Of a DNA stretch of 64,000 bases, positions 1 to 10,000 are shown in pieces; positions within the stretch are counted from its first letter, which is position 1, and each line of letters begins with the position of its first letter. Made by a program: the position numbers and the translations under genes. Origin of the DNA: Paenibacillus amylolyticus (GTDB taxonomy: Bacteria; Bacillota; Bacilli; Paenibacillales; Paenibacillaceae); contig NZ_CP121451.1 of the NCBI RefSeq assembly GCF_029689945.1, forward strand, positions 1,922,001 to 1,986,000, given 5' to 3'. The notes beneath the pieces are model-generated. The model ran no database searches, was not told where the DNA came from, and saw nothing but the letters and a program-made list of their open reading frames with translations.

Positions 1-13
1 AAATGTTAGGATT

Positions 14-87
14 AGCCCTTCTTTTCGAAAAGGCTGAGACGTTGGATTACGATCTGATGTGCTCTGCTTCCGAGAAGAAGGGCTTTT
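14..87. other. 10-bp inverted repeat at the window edge
   Basis: The sequence AGCCCTTCTT at 14-23 is exactly complementary to AAGAAGGGCT at 75-84, followed by a short TTT. The 51-base loop is long for a simple terminator, so this may be the end of an upstream transcript or a small structured RNA cut by the window start. No gene is visible between here and 302. Confidence 0.3.
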
Positions 88-212
88 CAGTTTGCACAGT
101 TTATCTTCGGATTCAAAGTTATATCGTGAAAGTGTTTACATATGCATTATGACGAGCTTTACAGGAATATTCAGCCAAATTGTCTTTTTTTCATTTTTAT
201 GGATGATAGGGC

Positions 213-241
213 TTGCATTACTAGCAGGGTACAGATAACAT
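213..241 (+). promoter_or_regulatory. Weak candidate sigma-A promoter
   Basis: TTGCAT at 213-218 and TAACAT at 236-241 are separated by 17 bases and lie about 60 bases upstream of the small membrane protein gene. Both hexamers are imperfect, so this is only a candidate. Confidence 0.3.
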
Positions 242-301
242 AGAGGAAGATATTAGGGTATGCGTTAGCTGTTCAACTATGGTAAGGAGGTCTGTCTATC
301 C

Positions 302-514
302 ATGCTGTTTGCAGAAGCTGCCACGGCGAGTACATCGAATTTTAATGCATTTGATATTTTTGTCATCCTATTTACGATCCTGATTTTCATTGGAGTCGTT
401 CGCCTTCTTCGGGCACCGAAGAAGAATCTGTTTGCGATCGGATTTGCAGTCGTCAGCCTGCTTGTTTTTCTGATGACGGACTATGCGATGATAACGGGTT
501 GGTTTGCTCAGTAG
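302..514 (+). CDS. Small two-helix membrane protein
   Basis: This 70-residue protein begins at an ATG preceded by a strong ribosome-binding site (GGTAAGGAGG, 281-290). It has two hydrophobic segments, about residues 16-34 and 44-66, separated by a short basic stretch (RLLRAPKK), which predicts a small hairpin-like integral membrane protein with the basic turn in the cytoplasm. The size and topology resemble small uncharacterised Bacillota membrane proteins such as the DUF2759 group, but that is a recollection and not a match I could test. It stands alone, followed by a convincing terminator, so it is probably monocistronic. The function is unknown. Confidence 0.75.
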   Translation: MLFAEAATASTSNFNAFDIFVILFTILIFIGVVRLLRAPKKNLFAIGFAVVSLLVFLMTDYAMITGWFAQ

Positions 515-619
515 GAAGCGCTTATTTCGGCTGAATTTCAACTTCGATGTTGATGATGCCGCTCATCCTTTGTAATCAAAAGCGAACTTATTGAACAACC
601 TCTAAAAGAGGTATGAGGG

Positions 620-656
620 AACACTTTCCATGGGAGACATGGAGGGTGTTTTTTTC
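620..656 (+). terminator. Rho-independent terminator
   Basis: A 13-bp stem (620-632 with 638-650, three G-U pairs) with a five-base loop is followed by a run of T. It ends the transcript of the small membrane protein. The rest of 515-843 holds nothing else I can support. Confidence 0.85.
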
Positions 657-843
657 GTTTATATCGAGCGATTGAACCAGATTCTATCTTCTCTACTAAA
701 ATAGGACTTAAAACAATTGTATATCCAGATTTTGTATGATACATTGAGGGATACCGGAATTGCAGATGAGAGAAGAGAGAATAGATTCAGCAATGAATCC
801 GATGTCGCGCAAGAAGGATGTATAGAGAGGGTCAGGTGAGAAG

Positions 844-2013
844 ATGAGCGTGTTGGGTAAAAAGGGAATAGCCATACTGATGGCTGCTGTACTCTCAATT
901 AGTGTAGCGGCAACGGCCGGCGCGGCTGAATCCAAAACGGCAATGCAAGCGAAAGTGGTAGACGGTCAAGTCTATGTGAACACCAAGGATCTGCTCAAGG
1001 CAGTTGGTGGAAGTGGCCAGTATGATGCCAAATCCGGAACGTACACGTACAAGGGAAGTGAAGCCATTCCCAAAGTGATCGTAAAGGTATCCCCTTCGGT
1101 TGTTGGCATTATTGGGAAATCTACCGAAGTGCAGGAAGGTGCATCATCAGACAACCGTTATAATCTTGCACATGGTACAGGTGTTATTATCCGGTCCAAC
1201 GGATGGATCGTAACGAATGCCCATGTGGTCGATGGATTAACGAATCCGGTGGTCGTAACGACGGATGGAACTACATACAAAATTACGAAAACATACAGTG
1301 ATGCACTCAGTGATCTGGCGCTAATCAAAATCAATGCCAAATCGCTCCAACCGGCGAGCTTCGCCAAAGCTTCACAAACCTCTGTTGGAGAAACGGTGAT
1401 TGCCTTAGGTACGCCGATTTCCTTTTCTTTGCGCAACTCGGCAACGGTAGGGGTCATTAGCGGCTTGAACCGTGGTGTTGAGGCGACCTATCGGTTAATT
1501 CAGACCGACACGGCCATTAACCCGGGAAATAGCGGAGGACCGCTGATCAACCTGAAGGGTGAAGTAGTGGGTATCAATTCAATGAAATTTTCTGCGGTTG
1601 GCGTAGAGAGTTTGGGATTTTCGATTCCGGTGGATACCGTTCAATATATCATCGATCAATTTTTTAAATATGGCAAAATCAAACGTGCAAGTCTGGGGTT
1701 ACAGCTGGAAGAAAGCTGGTCTGCGATTGTAGGCCTGCCTACAGATGATCCATTAACAATTACAGGCGTACTGTCTCCTGAAGCGAAGAAAGCCAAAATC
1801 AAAGAGGGCGACTTCATTTATAGTGTGGCAGGTACACGAGTCTCTTCGGTAGTAGATATCAATGAGCTGCTCAAAACATATCTGCCTGGACAAAAGGTAA
1901 AGCTGTTGATGCAAACGGATGGTGATATCGTCACCCGCACGTTGGTGCTTGCTGATCGCGCAGACATCGTAGACGAGGAAGATGAAGCATTCCTTGCAGA
2001 TGAAGAACAATAA
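844..2013 (+). CDS. Exported S1C (HtrA/DegP-like) serine protease with N-terminal stalk domain
   Basis: A 389-residue extracytoplasmic serine protease. Residues 1-28 form a signal peptide ending in an Ala-rich cleavage region. Residues about 35-72 look like a short copper-amine-oxidase N-terminal-type (stalk) domain. The trypsin fold follows with a complete triad: His127 in TNAHVV, Asp157 in SDLALI and Ser230 in NPGNSGGP. A C-terminal PDZ domain spans roughly 275-375, and the last 17 residues are strongly acidic. Most Bacillota HtrA proteins have an N-terminal transmembrane anchor instead of a stalk domain, so the architecture is unusual. The downstream gene overlaps its 3' end and also encodes an exported protein with the same stalk-type domain, which suggests a shared cell-envelope role. 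The start is supported by an AGGTGAG motif just upstream. Confidence 0.92.
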   Translation: MSVLGKKGIAILMAAVLSISVAATAGAAESKTAMQAKVVDGQVYVNTKDLLKAVGGSGQYDAKSGTYTYKGSEAIPKVIVKVSPSVVGIIGKSTEVQEGASSDNRYNLAHGTGVIIRSNGWIVTNAHVVDGLTNPVVVTTDGTTYKITKTYSDALSDLALIKINAKSLQPASFAKASQTSVGETVIALGTPISFSLRNSATVGVISGLNRGVEATYRLIQTDTAINPGNSGGPLINLKGEVVGINSMKFSAVGVESLGFSIPVDTVQYIIDQFFKYGKIKRASLGLQLEESWSAIVGLPTDDPLTITGVLSPEAKKAKIKEGDFIYSVAGTRVSSVVDINELLKTYLPGQKVKLLMQTDGDIVTRTLVLADRADIVDEEDEAFLADEEQ

Positions 2014-3952
2014 AGCCCGGCGATCAGCCCGGATGGAGAGAGGACGAAAGAGCGGAATGAGAAAGTCATGGATACGTGTGCTAAGCACAGGTGTATTAAC
2101 CGGGATGCTGACCATTGGTGCGGCATTGCCTGTATGGGCATCTGATCTGACGACAAGTGAACTGCGCGTGAAAGCAGGAAGCACGAGCGCTTATATTAAC
2201 GGAGATAAGCAGGTCATAGCCAAACCTTACAAGGTCAAGGGTGTAACGATGGTACCTGTCGGTGTATTTAAAAAAGCATTTGGCAGTGAAATCCGGTTGG
2301 AGAAAAATGATGTCGTCAAAATCAAGGAAGGTCCGCACACCGTAACTCTGACGATTGGCAGTTCGATTGGCTGGGTGGATGGTGTGAAACATGAGATGGG
2401 TGCAGCTCCCAAGATGGTGAATGGTGTACTCATGGTACCACTTCGTCCGGTAGCTGCCGGGATTGGAGCAACGCTTGCTCCAAACAGTTCCGGAGAAATG
2501 GTGATTCGTCTGTTGCAGACCGATGATTCGGTAGACGATGAGGACGGTCTTCATCCGGATGAAGGCAAAACCAGGATCGGCAACAGCTTTTACGGCTGGT
2601 CCATTAACTATCCGGCAGACCTTATGGTTTTCCAGACCGGTGAGCAGGAGCGCATGATGACTTTTGGTGCTGCAGACAACAGTTATTATCTCGAAGTGTA
2701 CGTCAGCGATCAGGATGTGGCTCTGGATGCGGATGATCTGTTGCAGCAACTCGTGCAGGAGGCCAAACAATCGGGAGATACGGTGCTGGATCGTGAAGCA
2801 GTGTCGAAAGGCAAAACGCCTTATGCACGCATTATCGTGAAAGATGTAGATGGCATGCTGTGGGAAATGCGTCAGTATCTGAGCGAAGGTCGTCAATATG
2901 ATGTGTACCTCGCGGATTACGAAGCCCTGAATTACAAGGATCTGGGCAAACGCGCTGCGCTGCTTAATTCATTCCAGCCAACTTTTGCAGAATCCGATCG
3001 AACGATCAAGGATCTGTCCACCGTAGATAATGGCATGCGCTCAGCATGGAATGATGACTATGGTATTGAACTGAAGATTCCAGCCGGCTGGTCGATGGAC
3101 AACAATCAGATGATCTATGAAGCCAAGGATGGTGCATATCTGCAATGGCGTGTCACTTCGGCTAAGGCAGGTACAACGGTCAAAGACTGGAGCGGCCAAC
3201 TGGATAAGTGGATGCGCGAGACATTTACACCAGAGAGTTACGAGCCAATTGGCTCGTATACGATGGAGATCTCGGGAGAGACTGCCGAGGTGAACGAATT
3301 CCGTTACAACTTTGGCGGGGGCTGGCAGACCGAGTTCGATGTTCTTTTGCAGAAGAATGGGTATCGATATTATGCAGAGTATACGTTCCCTGAGGAGCAG
3401 GTTGCAGATCGAGAATGGTTTGAACGGATTATGAAGAGTGTGGAGATTGATTTTGATACGGTTGCCGAACATTTTGGTCAGCTGGATGAAGATCCTTATT
3501 TGACAGACAAAACGAAGACACTTACGCGTACATCCAAACGTTATAAATACAGTGTGGATATTCCGCGTTACTGGACACCTTACAGTGATCGTTTTGAGTA
3601 TTCACCTGTGGTGTACACCTTCACGGGCGGAGAATTCTCCATTGCGGCGAGTGAAGACAAGTCGATCGAGATGACGGTCAGTCAACTGAGAGAAGCTTAT
3701 GCCGAAGCCACCAAAACGCGGAAAAGCTTTCAGCTGCTTCGCAGTGAGGAGTTGACGTTTGCAGGTGTGCCTGCATTTTCCTTTACGTATCATGAAGTGG
3801 ACAAAGGGGTTCCATATGCGGGGCGCCAGATCGTGTTTGAAAAGGACGGAACAACCTATACGATCACGAGCGGTCTGAATGATGCGAACAAGACAGAAGT
3901 TCAGGCGGCCGCCTTGGAAAAAGCAGTGAACTCATTTACTTTTATTAAATAA
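1982..3952 (+). CDS. Exported stalk-domain protein with three PsbP/Mog1-like repeats
   Basis: This reading frame of up to 656 codons overlaps the protease gene by 32 bases. The true start may be the ATG at 2057, since translation from there begins with a clean signal peptide (MRKSWIRVLSTGVLTGMLTI, cleavage after PVWA); ATGs at 1982, 2000 and 2033 are alternatives. After the signal peptide comes a copper-amine-oxidase N-terminal-like domain with repeated VPV/VPLRP motifs (about residues 55-178 counted from 1982). Three successive segments of about 140 residues follow, each opening with an aromatic-rich Y-x-W/Y-x-I-x-(Y/I)-P motif (near 205, 355 and 515) and ending in a helical S(F/V)-rich tail. 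I read these as tandem PsbP/Mog1-like domains, which is an inference from pattern only. Coupling to the protease suggests a shared envelope task. A terminator follows. Confidence 0.85.
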   Translation: MKHSLQMKNNKARRSARMERGRKSGMRKSWIRVLSTGVLTGMLTIGAALPVWASDLTTSELRVKAGSTSAYINGDKQVIAKPYKVKGVTMVPVGVFKKAFGSEIRLEKNDVVKIKEGPHTVTLTIGSSIGWVDGVKHEMGAAPKMVNGVLMVPLRPVAAGIGATLAPNSSGEMVIRLLQTDDSVDDEDGLHPDEGKTRIGNSFYGWSINYPADLMVFQTGEQERMMTFGAADNSYYLEVYVSDQDVALDADDLLQQLVQEAKQSGDTVLDREAVSKGKTPYARIIVKDVDGMLWEMRQYLSEGRQYDVYLADYEALNYKDLGKRAALLNSFQPTFAESDRTIKDLSTVDNGMRSAWNDDYGIELKIPAGWSMDNNQMIYEAKDGAYLQWRVTSAKAGTTVKDWSGQLDKWMRETFTPESYEPIGSYTMEISGETAEVNEFRYNFGGGWQTEFDVLLQKNGYRYYAEYTFPEEQVADREWFERIMKSVEIDFDTVAEHFGQLDEDPYLTDKTKTLTRTSKRYKYSVDIPRYWTPYSDRFEYSPVVYTFTGGEFSIAASEDKSIEMTVSQLREAYAEATKTRKSFQLLRSEELTFAGVPAFSFTYHEVDKGVPYAGRQIVFEKDGTTYTITSGLNDANKTEVQAAALEKAVNSFTFIK

Positions 3953-3960
3953 ATGTAGTG

Positions 3961-3995
3961 GAGCCGGAGGGTCAAAGGACCTTCCGGTTTATTTG
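3961..3995 (+). terminator. Rho-independent terminator
   Basis: A 10-bp stem (3964-3973 with 3978-3987, one G-U pair) closes an AAAG tetraloop and is followed by a T-rich tail. It ends the protease/stalk-protein transcript. Confidence 0.85.
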
Positions 3996-4019
3996 TTTCC
4001 TGTATAAGATAAATTAAAT

Positions 4020-4163
4020 ATTTACACTGGGACGAAGAGTGCAGAACCGATCTGAAGAAGCGAAGCTACAAGCTTTCTGAAGGAAAGCTTCATCGGAAGT
4101 ATAGGCTACGCGTTTATCGAGCGATCGGAAGATGGTACTGCAATCGGAGTGTCTAGTGTAAAT
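4020..4163. repeat. Structured intergenic repeat, copy A
   Basis: This 144-bp element is bounded by inverted ends: ATTTACACTGGGAC at 4020-4033 and GTCTAGTGTAAAT at 4151-4163. An inner stem pairs TGCAGAACC (4040-4048) with GGTACTGCA (4134-4142) with one mismatch. A perfect 8-bp hairpin, AAGCTTTC/GAAAGCTT (4070-4077 with 4083-4090), sits in the middle. It shares CTGAAGAAGCGAAG near the left side and GCGATCGGAAGAT (4121-4133) near the right side with copies at 16436-16587 and 19011-19134. No reading frame of note lies within it. It could be a MITE-like element, a REP-type repeat or a structured RNA. Confidence 0.7.
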
Positions 4164-4443
4164 CTTATGGAAATGAAAATGGTAAACGGTTTTTTCAGGA
4201 AAACGTAGAAGAGTCGGTGCAGAAGTGGTACACTATACTAGTTCAGGAGTTATGACTGCTGATCTGAAGAATATGAATGACTGTAAGCTTGGAGTTCGGG
4301 CAATACAGACATAATAGATAGATATGGCAATACGTTGAAAATGCAGGTGTACCCGATTAGGTGCAGTTTTAAGCTTGGTATGTTCAGGCGTTTAAGGATA
4401 TGGGGATGAAATCCGGCGTAAGCCGGCTATGGGGAGGATCTAC
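4164..4443. other. Non-coding stretch upstream of the U32 gene
   Basis: About 280 bases between repeat copy A and the U32-family gene. I see no convincing gene, terminator or textbook promoter, although the promoter for the next gene must lie here or upstream. Confidence 0.4.
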
Positions 4444-6956
4444 ATGAAAACAGCAACAATACGAAGAGAAGACGTTGAACTTCTGGCACCTGCTGGTGAC
4501 TGGGATTGTATGCGTTCGGCGGTAGCCAATGGCGCAGATGCAATTTTCTTCGGAGTCGAAAAGTTTAATGCACGGGCACGGGCGAACAATTTCCGCATGG
4601 ACGAGCTGCCGGAGATTATGGCGTTTTTGCACAGTTATGGCGTAAAAGGTTTTTTGACCTTTAATATATTGATTTTTGAAAATGAATTGACGGATGCCAA
4701 AGAACTGATTGATGCTTGTGTCGATGCAGGTGTGGACGCTGTAATTGTTCAGGATTTGGGTTTGGTGAAGTTGATCCGTGAGATCTCGCCAGATTTTCCG
4801 ATTCACGGTTCAACACAGATGACGATTACGTCACCGGAAGCGGTCGAGTTTACGAAGCCGTTTGATATGGAACGTGTCGTTCTGGGACGGGAGAACAACC
4901 TGAAGCAGATCCAGAAGATCGGTGAACAGGCGAAGCTTCCAATGGAAGTATTTGTTCATGGTGCGCTCTGTGTATCCTACTCAGGTCAATGTCTGACTTC
5001 CGAAATGTGGGGTGGACGTTCCGCCAACCGTGGGGAGTGTGCACAAGCTTGTCGTCTGCCATACGACTTGATGGTGGATGGAGAGCACAAGCCGATGGGG
5101 GATGTAGCTTATCTGTTGTCTCCGAAGGATCTGGCAGCGATTGATCTGATGCCGGAACTGATCGAAGCAGGAGTCACTTCTTTCAAAATTGAAGGACGTC
5201 TCAAAACGCCGGAATACGTAGCGAACGTAGTAAGCAAATATCGTAAAGCGATTGACCGTTATTTTGATGGAGATAACACACCGCCAAGCAAGGAAGAAGT
5301 TCGCGAATTGCAGCAAAGCTTCTCCCGTGGATTCACGCATGGTTTCCTGAGCGGTACAAACAATAAAGAACTGGTGGATGGAACGTTCCCGAAAAGCCGT
5401 GGCGTCTACCTTGGTCGTGTAGATCAAGTGTTGCGCGATGGTGTGGTCCTGAAGCTGGACGCACCTGTCAAACGTGGAGACGGGATCGTATTTGACGCTG
5501 GAGATCCGACTCAGAAGGAAGAAGGCGGACGGGTATACGATGTACGTCGCAAAGGCGTAAAACTCGAAGGCGAAGCCGAAGAGGGCTGGATCGTTGACGT
5601 CGTGCCAGGCCGCAGTGATGTGGATCTGCGCCGCGTAAAAGTTGGCGACAAAGTGTGGAAAACGAATGACCCGGCGCTGGACAAACGTCTGCGTCAAAGC
5701 TTCGAGACCGAGAAGCCGTACCGTGTATTCCCGGTGAAGGTGAAGGTCATCGGCAGCCCGGGCAGCCGCTTAGCACGTGGTGGACAGACGTGCAGAAAGG
5801 CACGACCGTCCGGATTGATTCCGAGATGGAACTGGACATCGCACAGAAGCGTCCAATGACACATGAATTGCTCGAAGAGCAGTTCGGACGTCTGGGAGGC
5901 ACCGTGTTCCAGCTGGAAGGTATGGACGTTAACCTGCACGGTGACGTCATCATCCCGATGCGCGAGTTGAATAACATTCGCCGTCAGGCGGTAGAACAAC
6001 TCGCGGGCGAACGTCCGAAACCACCCGTCTACGTGAAACGGGCGGTAGATGTGTACGGCGATTCGGTTAAACCCGCATCGCCAGTCGCTCGCGGTCAAGC
6101 AGAGTTGACCGCGCTCTGTCGCAGCCTGCCACAAGTGGAGGCAGCGATCGAAGCGGGTATCGGCATGATCTATGCCGACTTCGAGTTTATCAAACAGTTC
6201 CCGGCAGCCGTGGAAGCTGTGCATGCCGCAGGTCGCAAGATCGCGCTGGCAACACCGCGTATTCATATGCCTGGGGAGAACGGATATCATAACAATATCC
6301 TGCGTCTGAAGCCGGATGCGGTATTGGTACGCAATACAGGCGCACTGTACTTCTACCTGCGTCACCGGATGGAAAACCCGGATGCGAAGCACCCGGAACT
6401 GATCGGCGACTTCTCATTGAACATCGCCAATCACAAAGCTGTTGAATTGTTCCTGGAAGCAGGATGTGACTGGATTACACCGTCCTATGACTTGAACATT
6501 CAACAAATGGTTGATTTGCTGGGCCACTCCCGTACAAGTCAGACCGAAGTGGTTATCCATCAGCATTTGCCGATGTTCCACACCGAGCACTGTGTATATT
6601 GTACGTTTATGAGTGAAGGAACGGACTATACGAACTGTGGACGTCCTTGTGAGGAACAGCGTGCATCCCTGCAAGACCGGATTGGTATGTCTCACCCGGT
6701 ACGTGTGGATGAAGGTTGCCGTAATACGGTATACAATGCAGTGGAGCAGTCAGGTGCCGAGTATCTGACCAACTTTATGGATCTGGGTGTATCCCGTTAC
6801 CGTGTGGAATTCCTGGAAGAGACACCGGAGCAGGTACGTGAAGTCATTGATCTGTACAACCGTGCACTGCGCGGTGAGATCAGTGGTACGCAAGTTTGGA
6901 AAACACTCAAAGCAACGAACCAACTTGGCGTTACACGTGGTCAATTGGTGAAATAA
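4444..6956 (+). CDS. rlhA: Peptidase U32 family protein, RlhA-type (frameshifted in this sequence)
   Basis: The gene encodes about 837 residues once a frame break near 5767 is repaired. Adding one C to a CC run there gives a continuous SPGSPLSTWWTDVQKG junction. The N-terminal half carries the U32 family core: LAPAGDWD at the start, the Cys-rich signature around HGALCVSYSGQC, and ECAQACR. The C-terminal half has a second Cys cluster (HCVYCTFM, NCGRPCEEQR, EGC). Length and layout match the long U32 proteins related to E. coli RlhA, which makes 5-hydroxycytidine in 23S rRNA; despite the family name, these are not proven proteases. The ATG at 4444 is chosen because GGGGAGG lies seven bases upstream; an in-frame ATG at 4429 overlaps that site. 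The rlhA assignment is by family resemblance and moderately sure. A terminator follows. Confidence 0.85.
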
Positions 6957-6994
6957 ACAGATTGTATGGTACAACCACAGTTACAAGCATGAAG

Positions 6995-7036
6995 GAACCC
7001 CAATCTCTGCTTCAAGGAGCTCTTGGGGTTCTTTTT
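6995..7036 (+). terminator. Rho-independent terminator
   Basis: GAACCCCAA (6995-7003) pairs with TTGGGGTTC (7023-7031), with further pairing inside, followed by TTTTT. It ends the U32 gene transcript. Confidence 0.85.
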
Positions 7037-7063
7037 ACATCATGACACAGGAGGCGAAGAAGC

Positions 7064-10000
7064 GTGGCGCCATTCACAATCATGGATATCAAATTGCTGT
7101 GCGGGGTCACGGCATTCAAGCGCGGAGAAGATTATAACCAATCTGGCAGGGTGACCAATCTGGTGGTCAGTAAGGATCAGCTTCATTATGAAGCACAGGT
7201 ACGTGGATCGGAGCGCTATCAGGTGACGGTGGATATAGATGGAACGGGTGAGGTTGTGGCAGGTTGCAGTTGTCCGGGTGATGGCAGACATTATGATTAT
7301 TGCAAACATGTAGCTGCTGTTCTGTTGGCTATTCACGAATGGGGTGAGCAGCAGGAGCATAATGGCACAATTAACTCTGGGAAGCCTACTCAATCTGCTA
7401 CGGGTCAAGGAGCCAATACCAGTTCCAGCACAGGTTCCAAGTCTAGGGTCGGGACGCTGGTTGAAGAGAGCAAGTGGGAGCGCCCTCAGTCTGATTCACA
7501 ACGAGAGCAGATGAATAATGCTCCAGCGCGTGCTCCTGTTCATTTTGCCCAAGCAGGTCGTCCAAGCTCAGCTACGGGGTGGGGCCGTTCGGCGGATAAA
7601 CCATCTTATCGTACGGCGGACCAGATTCTGTCCATGTTTGCCAAGGACCGGCGACCGTTGCATGGAAATGACCGTAAATACACTGCACCTGTCAGCCGTT
7701 CCTCCCTGCAGGAAGAGTTGCAGGTCCAGTTTATATGCAAACTGATACAGGTTCATAAGGGTGGAGGGAAACTTGCTCTTGAACTGAAAGTGGGTAACAA
7801 ACGTCTGTATGTGGTGCAGAAAGTGAAGCAATTCCTGAACTGTATCGAAAAGGGCGAGCCAATGTCATTCACCAAGCTGTTCCACTATGATCCAATGATG
7901 CATGTTTTCAATCCGCAGGATCAGGCTATTCTCTCGATGCTTATTCGAATGAGACAGAGTGAAGAAGCATATCGTCAATCCATTTCCGGTTATCTGGGAG
8001 CTTCCGATGGAAGGGAGATACTGATTGCTCCACTCGTATGGAAGCCATTGCTGGAATTACTGCTACAGGCTGACAGTCGGATGGAGGGTACGGGATTTGC
8101 CAATGGACCACTCACACTGGGTGAAGGTGTATTGCCTTTATTTTACCGGATTGCCCAAGGAACGAATGAAGGGTATCAGCTTGAAATTTCCGGACTGCGT
8201 GAGCTGATTCTTCTCCCTGCTTATGATGCTGCTGTGGTGGAAGGACAGCTGCACATGTTGGAGCCGATGCAGATGCGAAGTTTGGAGGACTTGAGTGCGG
8301 CACTCAATTCATATGGGATCAAGGAAAGTATTGATATTTCGACCCACCAGGTGGATGAGTTTGTGCAGCATGTTGTACCTGAACTGCGTACGCTCGGACA
8401 TCTGTCCATTGATTCACAGGTGCGAGAACAGATCGCGGAACCGGAACTTTCACCGAAGCTGTACATCGACTTCTATCGTGAACGTATTACAGCACGTCTG
8501 GAATTCGACTATGAAGTCATGGTAATTAATCCGCTGGCGGAGTACTTGATCGATGAAGAAGAGAAAAAGGTTATTTTGGTGCGTGATCGATACAAAGAGC
8601 GGAATCTGATTGAGCGGCTGGATCGATCCTTTCTCGAAAGGGATGGCAGTGTCTGGGCAAGCGAACGGGAAGATGCCATCTATGATGTCATGTACCATCT
8701 GCTGCCTGAACTTGAGAAACAGGTCGAGATCTATATACCAAATGCCGTGAAGGCGATGGTGCAATCCTATCCAACACCGCCGAAAGTCCGGGCAGATCTG
8801 GGTAGAGGATTGGACTGGCTGGAGATTTCATTTGAGATGGAAGGTGTGGACGAGCAGGAGCTTCAGGAACTTATGCGCCGCATTGTGGAAAAGAAACCGT
8901 ATTTCCGCCTCAAGAGTGGCGTCTTTCTCTCGCTTGAAAATGAAGGTGCAGACAGCTTCGCTCACATGGCCGATTCACTTGGACTGGGAGCAGATGACAT
9001 CAAGAGCAGCCATATCCGGCTGCCAGCTGTTCGGGCGTTGCAATTGCCAGGCAGGGATGAGGTTTCGGGGCACGTGAAGTGGGGAGGCTCCTTGAAACGT
9101 TTCCTTGACGATCTGCGTGATCCTGAACGGATGGATTTTGCATTGCCGGGATCTCTGACCCCCATCCTGCGGGATTATCAGAATAGCGGATACCAGTGGC
9201 TGCGTACCCTCGCTTATTATCGTTTTGGCGGTATTCTGGCGGATGATATGGGACTTGGCAAAACGTTGCAAAGCATCGCCTATATCACAGCAGTACTTCA
9301 GGAGAAGCCCGAGTACAACATTGACCATACGGGTAGTGATAAGTATCGGGAGAGCGGATCATTATGGGGCGGTGAAACGTTGGCCACTGCCAACATCGAT
9401 CCCGAAACTGGACTCCCTTTGGATAAGATGGCATCAGAGAATACGGATGGTTCATGGTCCACGATGCAGCAGGATGGATTAACGGTCCGGACGAAGGTCA
9501 TTCATCCTCCGGTACTTGTCGTGGCGCCTGCCTCGCTGACCTATAACTGGGCTAATGAGTTTTCGAGGTTTGCCCCGCATCTGAACGTTCTGATCGCAGC
9601 CGGGCAGAAAGAAGAACGAGCCAATATGCTTTCAGGCATGGATGAGGCAGATGTGATTGTGACATCGTATCCTTTGTTGCGTCGGGATCTGGACACGTAC
9701 CTTGGCCGAACATTCCATACGCTCATTCTGGATGAAGCTCAGGCGATTAAAAATGCTTCTTCCCAGACCGCGCAGGCAGTAAAACAGATTCAGGCACCGC
9801 GCCGTTTTGCACTCACAGGTACACCTGTGGAGAACTCGCTGGATGAATTATGGTCCATCTTTGAAGCTGTATTCCCTGGGCTGTTTCCAAGCTACCGAAG
9901 ATTCCTCGATCTTCCTCCGGAACGGATCTCGCGGATGGTACGTCCCTTTATTCTCCGCCGCCTGAAGAAGGATGTGTTGGAAGAATTGCCTGATCGAATT

